Shown here: positions 55,531 to 63,987 of the stretch, piece by piece
How the letters are laid out: the number at the start of each line of letters is the position of its first letter
Position numbering within the stretch: position 1 is the stretch's first letter
Assembly: GCA_040757835.1 (NCBI GenBank)
Contig: JBFLWJ010000004.1
Coordinates: forward strand, 171,062-235,061
Direction: 5' to 3'
Length of the DNA: 64,000 nt
Source: Actinomycetota bacterium
GTDB lineage: Bacteria > Actinomycetota > Geothermincolia > Geothermincolales > RBG-13-55-18
Position numbers and translations under genes: made by a program
The notes under the pieces: model-generated
Told to the model about the DNA's origin: nothing
What the model saw: only the letters and a program-made list of their open reading frames with translations
The model's database searches: none

Positions 55531-56373
55531 ATGGCGCGAGAGAGATATATCAAGATGCTGCTCATCGTCTGCGCCTCCATGTCGTTCCTGGCCATCCTGC
55601 TCATCTTCCTCTTCATCTTCAAGGAGAGCCTGCCCGCCTTCACCAATATCGGCATCACCAACCTCTTCTCCGCTTCCTGGAACCCCGACAAAGGCCAGTA
55701 CGGCATGGCCGCCTTCTTCGTCGGCACCGTCCTCACCACCCTGGGCGGCCTGCTGCTGGGGGCGCCCCTGGGCATCGGCACCGCGGTCTTCCTGGACCAG
55801 ATAGCCCCCCCGAGGGTGGCCAGCGCCATCCGCCGGGGGGTGGAGCTGCTGGCGGGCATCCCCTCGGTAGTCATCGGCTGGTTCGGGCTCATCATCCTTG
55901 TGCCTTTCATCGCCAGCGTAACGGGTTCCGCGGGCTACGGCATCGCCGCGGCTTCGGTGGTGCTCGCGGTGATGGTGCTCCCCACCATCACCGCTCTGAG
56001 CGCGGAGACCCTGCGCTCGCTGCCCATCGAGCTCAAGGAGGCCAGCGTGGCCATGGGCGCCACGCGCTGGCAGACCATCCGCAAGGTGCTTTTGCCCGCG
56101 GGCAGGGAGGGCATCCTTGTGGCGGTAATCCTGGGCATGGGGCGGGCCATCGGCGAGACCATGGCGGTGCAGATGGTGGTGGGCAACTCGAGCCAATTGA
56201 CCTTCAACCTCTTCCAGCCCACCGGCACCCTCACCTCCAACCTGGTCACCAACATGGGTGAAGCGGTGGGTGACTTCCGGGCCGCGCTTTTCGCCCAGGC
56301 CCTGGTACTGCTGGTCCTGGCCATGGTCCTCATCTTGACCATCAGGTTCATCACGCGCAAGAAGGAGGCGTAG
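55531..56373 (+). CDS. pstC: Phosphate ABC transporter permease PstC, copy 2
   Basis: The 280-residue permease is closely similar to copy 1 (FKESLPAFTNIGITNLF, SASWNPDKGQYG, MGATRWQTIRKVLLPAGREGI). Six helices. The ATG at 55531 is 8 bp after pstS with a short GGGG site. The pstA start follows the stop by 1 bp. Confidence 0.93.
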   Translation: MARERYIKMLLIVCASMSFLAILLIFLFIFKESLPAFTNIGITNLFSASWNPDKGQYGMAAFFVGTVLTTLGGLLLGAPLGIGTAVFLDQIAPPRVASAIRRGVELLAGIPSVVIGWFGLIILVPFIASVTGSAGYGIAAASVVLAVMVLPTITALSAETLRSLPIELKEASVAMGATRWQTIRKVLLPAGREGILVAVILGMGRAIGETMAVQMVVGNSSQLTFNLFQPTGTLTSNLVTNMGEAVGDFRAALFAQALVLLVLAMVLILTIRFITRKKEA

Positions 56374-56374
56374 G

Positions 56375-57229
56375 GTGGACGCCAGGAGGGCCGACCGCAT
56401 CGCCACCGCCGTCTTCTGGGCCGTCGGCGTCGTCGCCCTGGGCATCCTCGCCTTCATCGTCATCGAGATCTTTATCCGCGGCTTCATGACCGCAATCAAC
56501 CCGTCCTTCTTCGCCGGCAAGCCCGAGGCCCTGAAGGAGGGGGGCGGCATCGGGCCCATGATCGTCTCCACCATCTACCTGACCTTCCTGACCATGCTCA
56601 TAGCGCTTCCCGTCTCCGTGGGGGCGGCAATCTACATGTCGGAGTTCGCGCGCGAGGGGCGCTTCACCCGCTTCATCCGCTTCTGCCTGGACAGCCTGGG
56701 GACCGTGCCCTCGATCGTCTTCGCCCTCTTCGGCATGACCCTCTTCCTCTTCTACCTGGACTGGAGGACCTGTCTGCTGGCGGGGGCCCTGACCATGGCC
56801 CTGCTCAACCTGCCGGTGCTTCTGCGCAGCTCCGAGGAGGCCCTGCGCCTGGTACCCCGCACCTACCGCGAGGCCTCCATGAGCCTGGGGGCCAGCCGCT
56901 GGACCACGGTGAGGAAGGTCGTGCTACCCACCGCCTGGCCGGGTATCATAACCGGCACCATCCTCCCCCTGGGGAGGATCATGGGCGAGTCGGCGGTGGT
57001 CATCTTCACCGTGGGGGTCTTCGTACGCACCATCCCCATCAGTCCCTTCGACCCGGCTGCGCCCCTGGCGGGATATATCTGGTACGTGCAGAGCGAGGCC
57101 ATCGTCCCCGACTACCGCGCCATCGTCAATGGCGGCGCGGCGGTGCTGCTCATCCTGCTCTTCGCGATAAACTTCGGGACGAGGTGGCTGTCGAAGTATT
57201 ACAGTAAGAGGAAGTCACTGGGAGGTTGA
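56375..57229 (+). CDS. pstA: Phosphate ABC transporter permease PstA, copy 2
   Basis: The 284-residue permease lacks the 45-residue charged N-terminal extension of copy 1 and begins almost at the first helix. The [13 protein letters not shown] and [21 protein letters not shown] motifs identify PstA. The GTG start is 1 bp after pstC. Its stop overlaps the region of the pstB ribosome site. Confidence 0.93.
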   Translation: MDARRADRIATAVFWAVGVVALGILAFIVIEIFIRGFMTAINPSFFAGKPEALKEGGGIGPMIVSTIYLTFLTMLIALPVSVGAAIYMSEFAREGRFTRFIRFCLDSLGTVPSIVFALFGMTLFLFYLDWRTCLLAGALTMALLNLPVLLRSSEEALRLVPRTYREASMSLGASRWTTVRKVVLPTAWPGIITGTILPLGRIMGESAVVIFTVGVFVRTIPISPFDPAAPLAGYIWYVQSEAIVPDYRAIVNGGAAVLLILLFAINFGTRWLSKYYSKRKSLGG

Positions 57230-57231
57230 GA

Positions 57232-58020
57232 TTGGAAGGCAGCGCCAACGGCTATAAGATGCAGGTGAAGAACCTGACCATGTACTACGGGGACTTCATG
57301 GCCCTGGAGGACATATCCCTGGACTTCGCTTCCTGCTGCATCACCGCCCTCATCGGCCCCTCGGGCTGCGGCAAGAGCACCCTTGTGCGTTGCCTGAACC
57401 GCATGAACGACCTCATAGACGGCAGCCGGGTGGAGGGCGAGATAACCCTCGACGGCGAGAACGTCCTGAGGCCCGGGTACGACGTCATAGGCCTGCGGCG
57501 GCGGGTGGGCATGGTCTTCCAGCGGCCCAACCCCTTCCCCAAGAGCATCTACGACAACGTGGCCTACGGGCCACGGCTGGCGGGCAAGGTGGAGAAGGAA
57601 AAGCTCGACCATATCGTGGAGGACAGCCTGAAGCGGGCCGCGCTGTGGGACGAGGTGAAGAAGATCCTCAACCGCTCGGGGCAGAGCCTCTCCGGCGGGC
57701 AGCAGCAGCGGCTGTGTATCGCGCGGGTTATCGCGGTGCAGCCGGAGGTGATCCTCTTCGACGAGCCCTGTTCGGCCATCGACCCCATCTCCACCCAGAA
57801 GATCGAGGACCTCATGGCCGAGTTGAAGAAGAACTTCACCATGGTCATCGTGACCCACAACATGCAGCAGGCGGCAAGGGTGAGCGACTACACCGCTTTC
57901 ATGCTGGTGGAGGAGCAGGGACAGCCCGGCCGCATCGTTGAGTTCGGGGATACCAACACCATGTTCACCAACCCGTCCGATAAGAGGACGGAGAATTATA
58001 TAACGGGACGCTTCGGATAG
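57232..58020 (+). CDS. pstB: Phosphate ABC transporter ATPase PstB, copy 2
   Basis: The 262-residue ATPase starts with TTG 57232, which has GGGAGG at 57220-57225; the earlier in-frame TTG 57226 is too close to that site. Walker [23 protein letters not shown] region, [23 protein letters not shown] and DEPCSAIDP are intact. C-terminus ENYITGRFG. It is highly similar to copy 1, with the same domain order. Confidence 0.95.
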   Translation: MEGSANGYKMQVKNLTMYYGDFMALEDISLDFASCCITALIGPSGCGKSTLVRCLNRMNDLIDGSRVEGEITLDGENVLRPGYDVIGLRRRVGMVFQRPNPFPKSIYDNVAYGPRLAGKVEKEKLDHIVEDSLKRAALWDEVKKILNRSGQSLSGGQQQRLCIARVIAVQPEVILFDEPCSAIDPISTQKIEDLMAELKKNFTMVIVTHNMQQAARVSDYTAFMLVEEQGQPGRIVEFGDTNTMFTNPSDKRTENYITGRFG

Positions 58021-58038
58021 GCATGATGGGGTGATGAC

Positions 58039-58686
58039 TTGGAGATAAGAAAGGGCTTCCACGAACAACTGGATGAGCTCTACGCGGAGACGTTGCGCAT
58101 GGGCAGCGACCTGCTGGAGACCATCGAGAAGACCCGCTTGTGTTTCGTCGACCTGGACCGGGAGCTGGCGGAGGCGATCATCGTCGGCGACGACGTCTTC
58201 GACGCCTACATCGACCGCCTGGAGGAGGGGGGCCTCGAGCTCATCGCCCGCCAGGCACCGGTGGCGGTGGACCTGCGCATGATCATCGTCATCATGCGCA
58301 TGGCTCAACACTTCGAGCGCATGGCCGACCTCTGCGAGGACATCGCCGTTGCGGTAAAGCACATCCCCGCCGACTACCTCAGCGCCTGGATCCGCGAGGC
58401 AATAGACGAGATGGCCCGCCGCGCCATCCGCCTGGTGGAGCGTTCCATAGAATGCTTCAAGGACCGCAACGTGGAGATGGCCTTGGAGCTGGACGCAATG
58501 GACGACGCCGTGGACAAGCTCAACCGCAAGTTCTTCAAGGAGTTCGACCGGGGGCGCGAGGAGGACCTGGAGGTGGCGGTGCGGGTGGTGATGGTGGCCC
58601 GCTTCTTCGAGCGCATCGCCGACCACGCCGTGGACATCGGCGAGCACGTGCGCTTCATGGTCGAGGGCACCATAAGCCCGACCTAG
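58039..58686 (+). CDS. phoU: PhoU-family phosphate signalling protein, copy 2
   Basis: The 215-residue PhoU has TTG start 58039. It repeats the motifs of copy 1 (ERMADLCEDIA, ERIADHAVDIGEHVRFM) with few changes. Having two PhoU proteins next to a single PhoR suggests either redundancy or separate signalling from the two transporters. The stop TAG abuts palindromic element copy 3. Confidence 0.94.
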   Translation: MEIRKGFHEQLDELYAETLRMGSDLLETIEKTRLCFVDLDRELAEAIIVGDDVFDAYIDRLEEGGLELIARQAPVAVDLRMIIVIMRMAQHFERMADLCEDIAVAVKHIPADYLSAWIREAIDEMARRAIRLVERSIECFKDRNVEMALELDAMDDAVDKLNRKFFKEFDRGREEDLEVAVRVVMVARFFERIADHAVDIGEHVRFMVEGTISPT

Positions 58687-58798
58687 GGTCTTGGATATTG
58701 GATACCACGGTATCTCGGTGATCGATGCGAAAATATACTCCATCGTTTGCAGCTTCTTCAGAATCCATACCACATTATGGTATTTGAAATCCAGGACC
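58687..58798. repeat. Palindromic repetitive element, copy 3
   Basis: GGTCTTGGAT (58687-58696) pairs with ATCCAGGACC (58789-58798) in 9 of 10 positions; the inner arm GGATACCA pairs imperfectly with TGGTATTT. The first 20 bases match copy 1 at all but one position. It starts immediately after the phoU stop codon, the same placement as the other copies. Confidence 0.65.
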
Positions 58799-59132
58799 TG
58801 CCCTGAAAATAGCGACCAGCATTTTCGTCCTCGGTGGTGTCGCGGCCGCGCGACATGGGTGATTGTCCCCTAGACGTATTGGGCTGATAAAAAGACAAGC
58901 TTGTACGCTTCCAGCGGGTAATGTAATATTCCATTGACCAGCTTATGTGCACGCTCACTAAATAAACCTTGATAACGCCGCACTGGAAATGTGATGTGCG
59001 ACTTCTAAGACCTGGAGAAGCAGCCATGCTCAATATCGGGGCCGGAATGGGCGAAAATAATAGAGAAGGATTTCGCCAGGGGCGTCAAAACCACCGGCAC
59101 CATGGATATTCTATGGTAACAGGAGCTGCGTA
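58799..59132 (+). other. Non-coding region before paralogue C
   Basis: About 330 bases of mixed composition without a supported gene. It probably holds the promoter of the gene at 59133; I see no good -35/-10 pair. No further Pho-box array is evident. Confidence 0.45.
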
Positions 59133-60209
59133 ATGGCCGATATCAATGTCTGCCCGCAGTGCGGCATACCGCTGTACATCAGCAGCCAGCACGATTGGAT
59201 GGAGAGCGGCGTCATCCAGGCCAGCCGGGAGTCGAGGCACCGCCTGGTGCTCTTCGAGAGCGGCAACCTCGACCCCCTCTTCGAAGGCATCGCCGACCTG
59301 ATAGGCACGCCCATTCAGCGGCTGGTCGTCGACGCTTCGCGGCGCTCCACCCGCAGCTACATGGACCGCATCGTGGCCGACGACCTGAAGGACCTGATCC
59401 GGTCGGGGGACATGGACCTGAAAATCGTCTTCGATTCCACTTTCCTCATCTGGCGGGCCATGGGGTACGGCAAGCTCTCCCTGGAGGACGTGCGCTACAT
59501 GCACGACGATGCCGATTTCATCTCCGTGCTCGCCGAACGTCCGTACTCCGTTCCCCTTTCCGTGGGTAACTTCGCGGGTTCCATCGAAGCGATCATAGGG
59601 TTGGAGCCGGGCATCGAATACGAGGAGACGAAGCCGGGGGTGTACAGGATAACCATCCGCGAGGCCGAGAACCCGCCCGACCTCAAGGAGAGGTTGATGT
59701 GGAAGGGCTACGAACAGGAATACAAATCGGGGGATATCGCCTTCGAGAAGTGCGCCGGCTGCGGCGCACCCACCGCTTTGGGGGAATACAAGTGGGACCA
59801 GGAGAACGGCTCCATCCGCAGCACGGCCAGCGGCCGCAGGATGGTCCTGACCGGCCCCTCCATGATCGACCCCATCTTCGACGAACTGGAGGAGGAGCTG
59901 GGCGACACCATACCGCGCGTGGTGGTGGAGGCCCAGAAGCGCTTCATCCGCTCCGGCTTCGTCGGCGTCTCCGAGGTCGTCAGCGAGGAGAACATGCGCG
60001 TGCAGATGGCCCTCAGGGGCCTGGGCAACCTCAGGGAGCTGAAGATGGGGAAGAAAGGAGTGCGGGCGCGCATCGAGAACGTCGCGCTGCCCCTGCTGGT
60101 GGTGGGCTCGACCCAGGGGCTCTACGAAAAGGCTTTCGACATCGAGAGCGAAGTGGAATGGGAGCTCAAGGACGACGGCGACCTCGAGGTCGAGGTGTTC
60201 CCCGCATAA
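59133..60209 (+). CDS. Internally duplicated zinc-knuckle protein, paralogue C
   Basis: This is the third member of the family at 37997 and 39126, 358 residues, on the opposite strand and about 19 kb away. Cys7/Cys10 (CPQCGIP) and Cys207/Cys210 (CAGCGAP) mark the two halves. ESGNLDPLFEGIADLIG in the first half mirrors SMIDPIFDELEEELG in the second, and both halves end in a GxGxL plus Asp/Glu-rich strand region (DDGDLEVEVFP at the end). ATG 59133 lies 6 bp after a GGAG site. It is apparently monocistronic. Function unknown. Confidence 0.78.
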   Translation: MADINVCPQCGIPLYISSQHDWMESGVIQASRESRHRLVLFESGNLDPLFEGIADLIGTPIQRLVVDASRRSTRSYMDRIVADDLKDLIRSGDMDLKIVFDSTFLIWRAMGYGKLSLEDVRYMHDDADFISVLAERPYSVPLSVGNFAGSIEAIIGLEPGIEYEETKPGVYRITIREAENPPDLKERLMWKGYEQEYKSGDIAFEKCAGCGAPTALGEYKWDQENGSIRSTASGRRMVLTGPSMIDPIFDELEEELGDTIPRVVVEAQKRFIRSGFVGVSEVVSEENMRVQMALRGLGNLRELKMGKKGVRARIENVALPLLVVGSTQGLYEKAFDIESEVEWELKDDGDLEVEVFPA

Positions 60210-60264
60210 CCCCCCGGACGATTCCATGCTGAAGCCGCGCGGCGCATGGACGACCCATCACTTG

Positions 60265-60273
60265 TGATAGAAT
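60265..60273 (+). promoter_or_regulatory. Extended -10 promoter candidate for gltX
   Basis: TGATAGAAT (TG, one base, TAGAAT) lies 42 bp before the gltX start in the gap after paralogue C. No matching -35 is present. Confidence 0.45.
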
Positions 60274-60314
60274 CGCCGCATGGGGCACAGCGCAGATATC
60301 GAGATGAAGGCGGC

Positions 60315-61748
60315 ATGATGATCAGGGTAAGGTTCGCTCCCTCGCCCACGGGCATGCTCCACCTCGGCTCCGCGCGCACGGCGCTCTTCAACTGGCTCTT
60401 CGCGCGCGGACAGGACGGGGTGATGGTGCTGCGCGTAGAGGACACCGACCCCACCCGCTCCAGCCGCGACCTGGAGGCGGCCATCCTCGACGACCTGCGC
60501 TGGCTGGGGCTGGACTGGGACGAGGGGCCGGATATGGGGGGGCCGCACGCCCCCTACCGCCAGAGCGAGCGGGGCGAGATCTACCGCGAGCATGCCGCAA
60601 GGCTGCGGGAAGCGGGCCGGGCTTACCCCTGCTACTGCACCCCCGAGGAGCTGGAGGAGAGCAAGCGTAGGGCGCTTGCGGAGGGGCGCACCCCCATCTA
60701 CGACGGCGCCTGCCGCGGCCTCACGCCGCGGGAGAGAGAGGCGCGGGAGGCCGAGGGGAGGCTGCCGGCGCTGCGTTTCCGGGCCGCCGAGGGAGAGGTG
60801 GCCTTCCAGGACCTGCTGCGCGGCTTCGTGCGTTTCCCCCCCGGCGTGGTGGGTGACTTCATCATCGTCCGCTCGGACGGCAGCGCCGGTTTCAACTTCA
60901 CGGTGGTGGTTGACGACGCAACCATGGGCATCACCCACGTCATCCGCGGCGAGGACCACCTCACCAACACCGCGCGCCACGTCATGCTCTACGACGCCCT
61001 GGGGTACCCGGTGCCCATCTTTCTCCACCACTCCCTGCTCATGGGGCCCGACGGCTCCAAGATGAGCAAGCGCCACGGCGCCACCGCCGTGCGCGAGTAC
61101 CGGGAGATGGGCTACCTCCCGCAGACCGTCACCAATTACCTGGCCCTGCTCTCGTGGTCGCCGCCGGAGGGCAGGGAGGTGCTGGACACGGGCGAGCTGC
61201 TGCACCTCTTCGACATCGGCGACCTCTCCTCCAGCCCGGCCGTCTTCGACAAGCAGCGCCTGGACTGGCTCAGCGGAAAGCACCTGCGCGGTATGCCATT
61301 GGAGCACCTGCTGGAGGCGGCGGCTGCCTTTGCGCCGGACTGGTCCGGCGGCCCCCGCTTCCCGGTCATGGTCGAGTCCGTGCTGGACAACCTGACCACC
61401 CTGGGCGACCTTCCCACTTACCTGGAGCCTTACGGGCCGCCCGCCGTGCCGGAGGGGCGCGCGGCGGAATGGATGCGCGGGGAGGTGGCGGCGAGGGTCA
61501 TCGCCGAGGCGGTCGAGGTCATGGAGGGCATGAGCATCGGCAGCGTCGAGGACGCGGACGACGCCATCAGTGGGATCAAACAGCACTTCGCGGACCGGGA
61601 CCTGAAGCCCAAGGAGATCTTCATGCCCCTGCGGGTGGCACTGACGGGCAGGGACAGGGGACCGGGCCTGCATTATCTCCTGGCGGTGCTGGGCAAAAAG
61701 GAATCCCTTGACCGTATGCGCCGGGCACTGGAGACGTTGAACGGGTGA
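60315..61748 (+). CDS. gltX: Glutamyl-tRNA synthetase
   Basis: This class I synthetase charges tRNA-Glu (or tRNA-Glu and tRNA-Gln in organisms using the amidotransferase route). From ATG 60315 (AAGGCGG upstream) it has 477 residues, a standard length; a longer frame to 60246 has no ribosome site. The HIGH-type motif is in FAPSPTGMLHLGSA (about 5-18), and the KMSKR loop is GSKMSKRHGATA. The cysteine-rich zinc site after the first half is partly present (YCTPEELEESKR). No tRNA gene was seen adjacent. Confidence 0.95.
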   Translation: MMIRVRFAPSPTGMLHLGSARTALFNWLFARGQDGVMVLRVEDTDPTRSSRDLEAAILDDLRWLGLDWDEGPDMGGPHAPYRQSERGEIYREHAARLREAGRAYPCYCTPEELEESKRRALAEGRTPIYDGACRGLTPREREAREAEGRLPALRFRAAEGEVAFQDLLRGFVRFPPGVVGDFIIVRSDGSAGFNFTVVVDDATMGITHVIRGEDHLTNTARHVMLYDALGYPVPIFLHHSLLMGPDGSKMSKRHGATAVREYREMGYLPQTVTNYLALLSWSPPEGREVLDTGELLHLFDIGDLSSSPAVFDKQRLDWLSGKHLRGMPLEHLLEAAAAFAPDWSGGPRFPVMVESVLDNLTTLGDLPTYLEPYGPPAVPEGRAAEWMRGEVAARVIAEAVEVMEGMSIGSVEDADDAISGIKQHFADRDLKPKEIFMPLRVALTGRDRGPGLHYLLAVLGKKESLDRMRRALETLNG

Positions 61749-61792
61749 GCATGACACGGCCGCGCGCGGCCGCGCGCGAAACCGGTTTGATC

Positions 61793-61808
61793 ACGGCTTT
61801 GCCGTTTT
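61793..61808 (+). terminator. Small hairpin-T terminator after gltX
   Basis: ACGGC, TTT loop, GCCGT, then TTTT. The stem is only 5 bp, so it is a weak candidate. A GC-rich palindrome (GGCCGCGCGCGGCC, 61758-61771) lies just upstream. Confidence 0.4.
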
Positions 61809-61811
61809 CGG

Positions 61812-62432
61812 ATGGCGCTGGCCCTGATGAGATCGTCCCCATCGGGGCGAGAAGGCAGTAATGGAAAGGGGGCCGAGATAAAGGTAGTCCCGGTCAAGGA
61901 ATGGTGCGAGGTCTCTCCGGCGGCCATCGCGGTGGAGGGCGCGGCGGGGCTGGCCGCCATCGCCACCGGCGGTTACCTCATGGCCCGTTACCGCCGTAAG
62001 CTCTTTCCACTGTGGGCTGCCGCCACCGTCTCCTGGTTCACCCTCTGCAAGTACCTCATCTGCACCCGCTGCGAACACTACGGGAAGAAGTGCGAGTTCT
62101 ACAACCTGGGCGTGCTGGCCGCACGCATGTTTCCCGCCCAGCCCGACCGCACCCTCACCCAGGTGGGCTATGCCGCGGAGGGCCTGTCCATGGGGGGCAT
62201 GATGGCGCTGCCCCTCACCGCCGCCTGGGGCGACAGGAGACTTTTCGCGGCCTACGCCGCCCTCTTCGCGGCGCAGTTCGCCACGCAGCTCCTGGTCTCC
62301 TGCCACCATTGCGCCCGCACGGCCACCACGCCATGGAAGGCCCGCTGCCCCTCCTACCAGCTCGCCCGCCGCATCTGGGTGGATGGGAAACCGGAGCAGG
62401 GTTGCCACGGGTGCGAGGCCACCTGCGGATAG
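61812..62432 (+). CDS. Cysteine-rich membrane protein of unknown function
   Basis: The 206-residue protein has three or four hydrophobic segments (about 37-55, 66-82, 127-145 and 148-165). Cysteine clusters lie between and after them: CKYLICTRCEHYGKKCEF, SCHHCARTATTPWKARCP and GCHGCEATCG. Such CxxC repeats facing one side of a membrane suggest a metal or Fe-S electron carrier, similar to uncharacterised small proteins of anaerobes. The frame opens at 61812 without a strong ribosome site; the true start may be later. Codon use is like its neighbours. Confidence 0.65.
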   Translation: MALALMRSSPSGREGSNGKGAEIKVVPVKEWCEVSPAAIAVEGAAGLAAIATGGYLMARYRRKLFPLWAAATVSWFTLCKYLICTRCEHYGKKCEFYNLGVLAARMFPAQPDRTLTQVGYAAEGLSMGGMMALPLTAAWGDRRLFAAYAALFAAQFATQLLVSCHHCARTATTPWKARCPSYQLARRIWVDGKPEQGCHGCEATCG

Positions 62433-62643
62433 AAGGACAGACCGATTGTAGTCAGATAATTTTCCCCAATGCGATAACAAGATATTCTACTCAAGAGCCC
62501 TTGACACCACCCCCCCATATATATATATATATTTAACTTCAAAGCGGTCGGTTTGCTCCGGCAGTCGATGCATAAGGGGCGTATGGGGACGCAAAAAGCA
62601 CATGATTCCGTGTTGAATGCGTTCATCTATTCACTTGGGGGTT
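62433..62643 (+). other. AT-rich upstream region of the secreted repeat protein
   Basis: No gene is seen. The region changes from GC-rich to AT-rich and contains a C7 tract (62510-62516) directly followed by (AT)8 (62517-62532), described with the promoter. Confidence 0.55.
62501..62529 (+). promoter_or_regulatory. Promoter with repeat-tract spacer, possibly phase-variable
   Basis: TTGACA (62501-62506), 17-bp spacer, TATATA (62524-62529). The spacer and the -10 are made of C7 and (AT)8, tracts prone to slippage. Changing either tract by a unit alters the spacing. It lies 115 bp before the secreted protein gene. Confidence 0.5.
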
Positions 62644-63900
62644 ATGATGAAAAAGGATAGGGTTCTGTGGTCTATCGTTCTTGTCTTCATCTCTCTGCTA
62701 TTCCTGTTGCTAGTTGGCAGTCCAATTGATAATGTTCATGCATCTCCACCGGAAACGGCGCATGGTGCCCATGCAACTTCGGGGAATGGCGTAACGTCAA
62801 CTAACGTTTTTCTCGCAGAAGGTTATACGGGTGCCGAATACATTAGCTATATTGCTCTCAATAATGTGCACGATGTAAATGCAAACACCGTCTATGTGCG
62901 CTTCTATGATTGCAACGGATATATGAACAGGACGGTTACCCTTACTTTGGAGCCCCGGGGCCGTCGTACTATTAGCCCAAATTCATATCTATATGCAAAT
63001 TTAGAATTCTGCACAAGAGTTAGCGGCAACTATAATGTGGCAGCAGAAAGAACGACTTATAAAGGAAATGAAGGTTCATCCTCTCGATGCTGTGCAAATC
63101 CCGGTGAGGATGGACTATATGTCCATTGCCTTGCGGAAGGTTATGTCGATTCTGCGAATGGGCATCATTGCTACATTGCGCTTCAGAATTGTACCCAAAA
63201 CACGATAACGATACATGCACGTTTTGTTACCGAAGATGGATGTACTGGCCCGCCTCCTTATGGTGACCTTCCAATAACAAACGTCCTGCCATACAGCAGG
63301 AGAACAATATATGTAAATAACTATGTCGGTGATGGGAAGTCATTTGCTACTCGCTTATGGTCTAGCAACAAATTCTGCGCAGAAAGAACAAGTTATGGGC
63401 CATATTATATGCATACCAGCGAGGGAGATCCCCTGGGGGCGTTAGACTACATGCCAGATGTCGAACCATCGCCAGGAAGCCAGAGGTGTTTCGCGGCTGG
63501 CATGAGTACTCCTAGATATACGGCTGTTAGCTATATTTCTGCGGTGAATTATGATAAGTATATTCCATTGCCAGGCCAATGCCAGTATTTAAAATATAAT
63601 GGGACTGTTTATGCTTCAGACTTGTTCTTGATACCCTCTGGTATTGATTTAGGGGAATTCCAGCAACCAGCTAGAAGGGGAACAATTTCATATGGTAGCC
63701 CATATGGCGATCCGGGTGTGATGTCCTTATGGCATTTTGATTCGGATAATACCGGGATTCGTCATATGCAATTTGAACAAGCTACTTATAGGTGGAACAC
63801 TAATGGTTGGTGGGGGTACTCTGTGTCGGGCAACTACAAGGTTGCATCAAAAGTCTATATGGCAGAAGGTTACGTTAGAGTCCCCGGTAGTGGTGTATAA
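62644..63900 (+). CDS. Secreted protein with tandem AEGY beta-sandwich repeats
   Basis: The product has 418 residues from ATG 62644 (GGGGG upstream). It has a signal peptide (hydrophobic VLWSIVLVFISLLFLLLVG, likely cleavage after NVHA), then two similar units of about 100 residues. Each starts LAEGY, has YIALNN/YIALQN, an R-RRTI strand, and ends AERT-Y. This pattern resembles extracellular DUF5719-type domains of actinobacteria. A third unit begins at the very end (YMAEGYVRV) but stops after a few residues, so the protein may be truncated relative to an ancestor. Its base composition is AT-rich, unlike the rest of the window. Confidence 0.75.
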   Translation: MMKKDRVLWSIVLVFISLLFLLLVGSPIDNVHASPPETAHGAHATSGNGVTSTNVFLAEGYTGAEYISYIALNNVHDVNANTVYVRFYDCNGYMNRTVTLTLEPRGRRTISPNSYLYANLEFCTRVSGNYNVAAERTTYKGNEGSSSRCCANPGEDGLYVHCLAEGYVDSANGHHCYIALQNCTQNTITIHARFVTEDGCTGPPPYGDLPITNVLPYSRRTIYVNNYVGDGKSFATRLWSSNKFCAERTSYGPYYMHTSEGDPLGALDYMPDVEPSPGSQRCFAAGMSTPRYTAVSYISAVNYDKYIPLPGQCQYLKYNGTVYASDLFLIPSGIDLGEFQQPARRGTISYGSPYGDPGVMSLWHFDSDNTGIRHMQFEQATYRWNTNGWWGYSVSGNYKVASKVYMAEGYVRVPGSGV

Positions 63901-63925
63901 ACCGAAAACCCTCTAGCAAAGCAAG

Positions 63926-63987
63926 GACCACCGTGCCATCCTTTTCTCAAAGGAGTAACTGAGAGACAAAGGAGAGGCACGATGGTC
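63926..63987. repeat. Inverted repeat around the last start codon
   Basis: GACCACCGTGCC (63926-63937) and GGCACGATGGTC (63976-63987) pair at 11 of 12 positions over a 38-base loop. The right arm includes the ATG of the last gene. It could be the end of a mobile element or an mRNA hairpin that controls translation. Confidence 0.5.

Noticed and set aside
57199-58773. A 524-codon minus-strand frame opposite pstB and phoU copy 2
   Set aside because: Antisense to two clear genes, with composition typical of GC-rich shadow frames.
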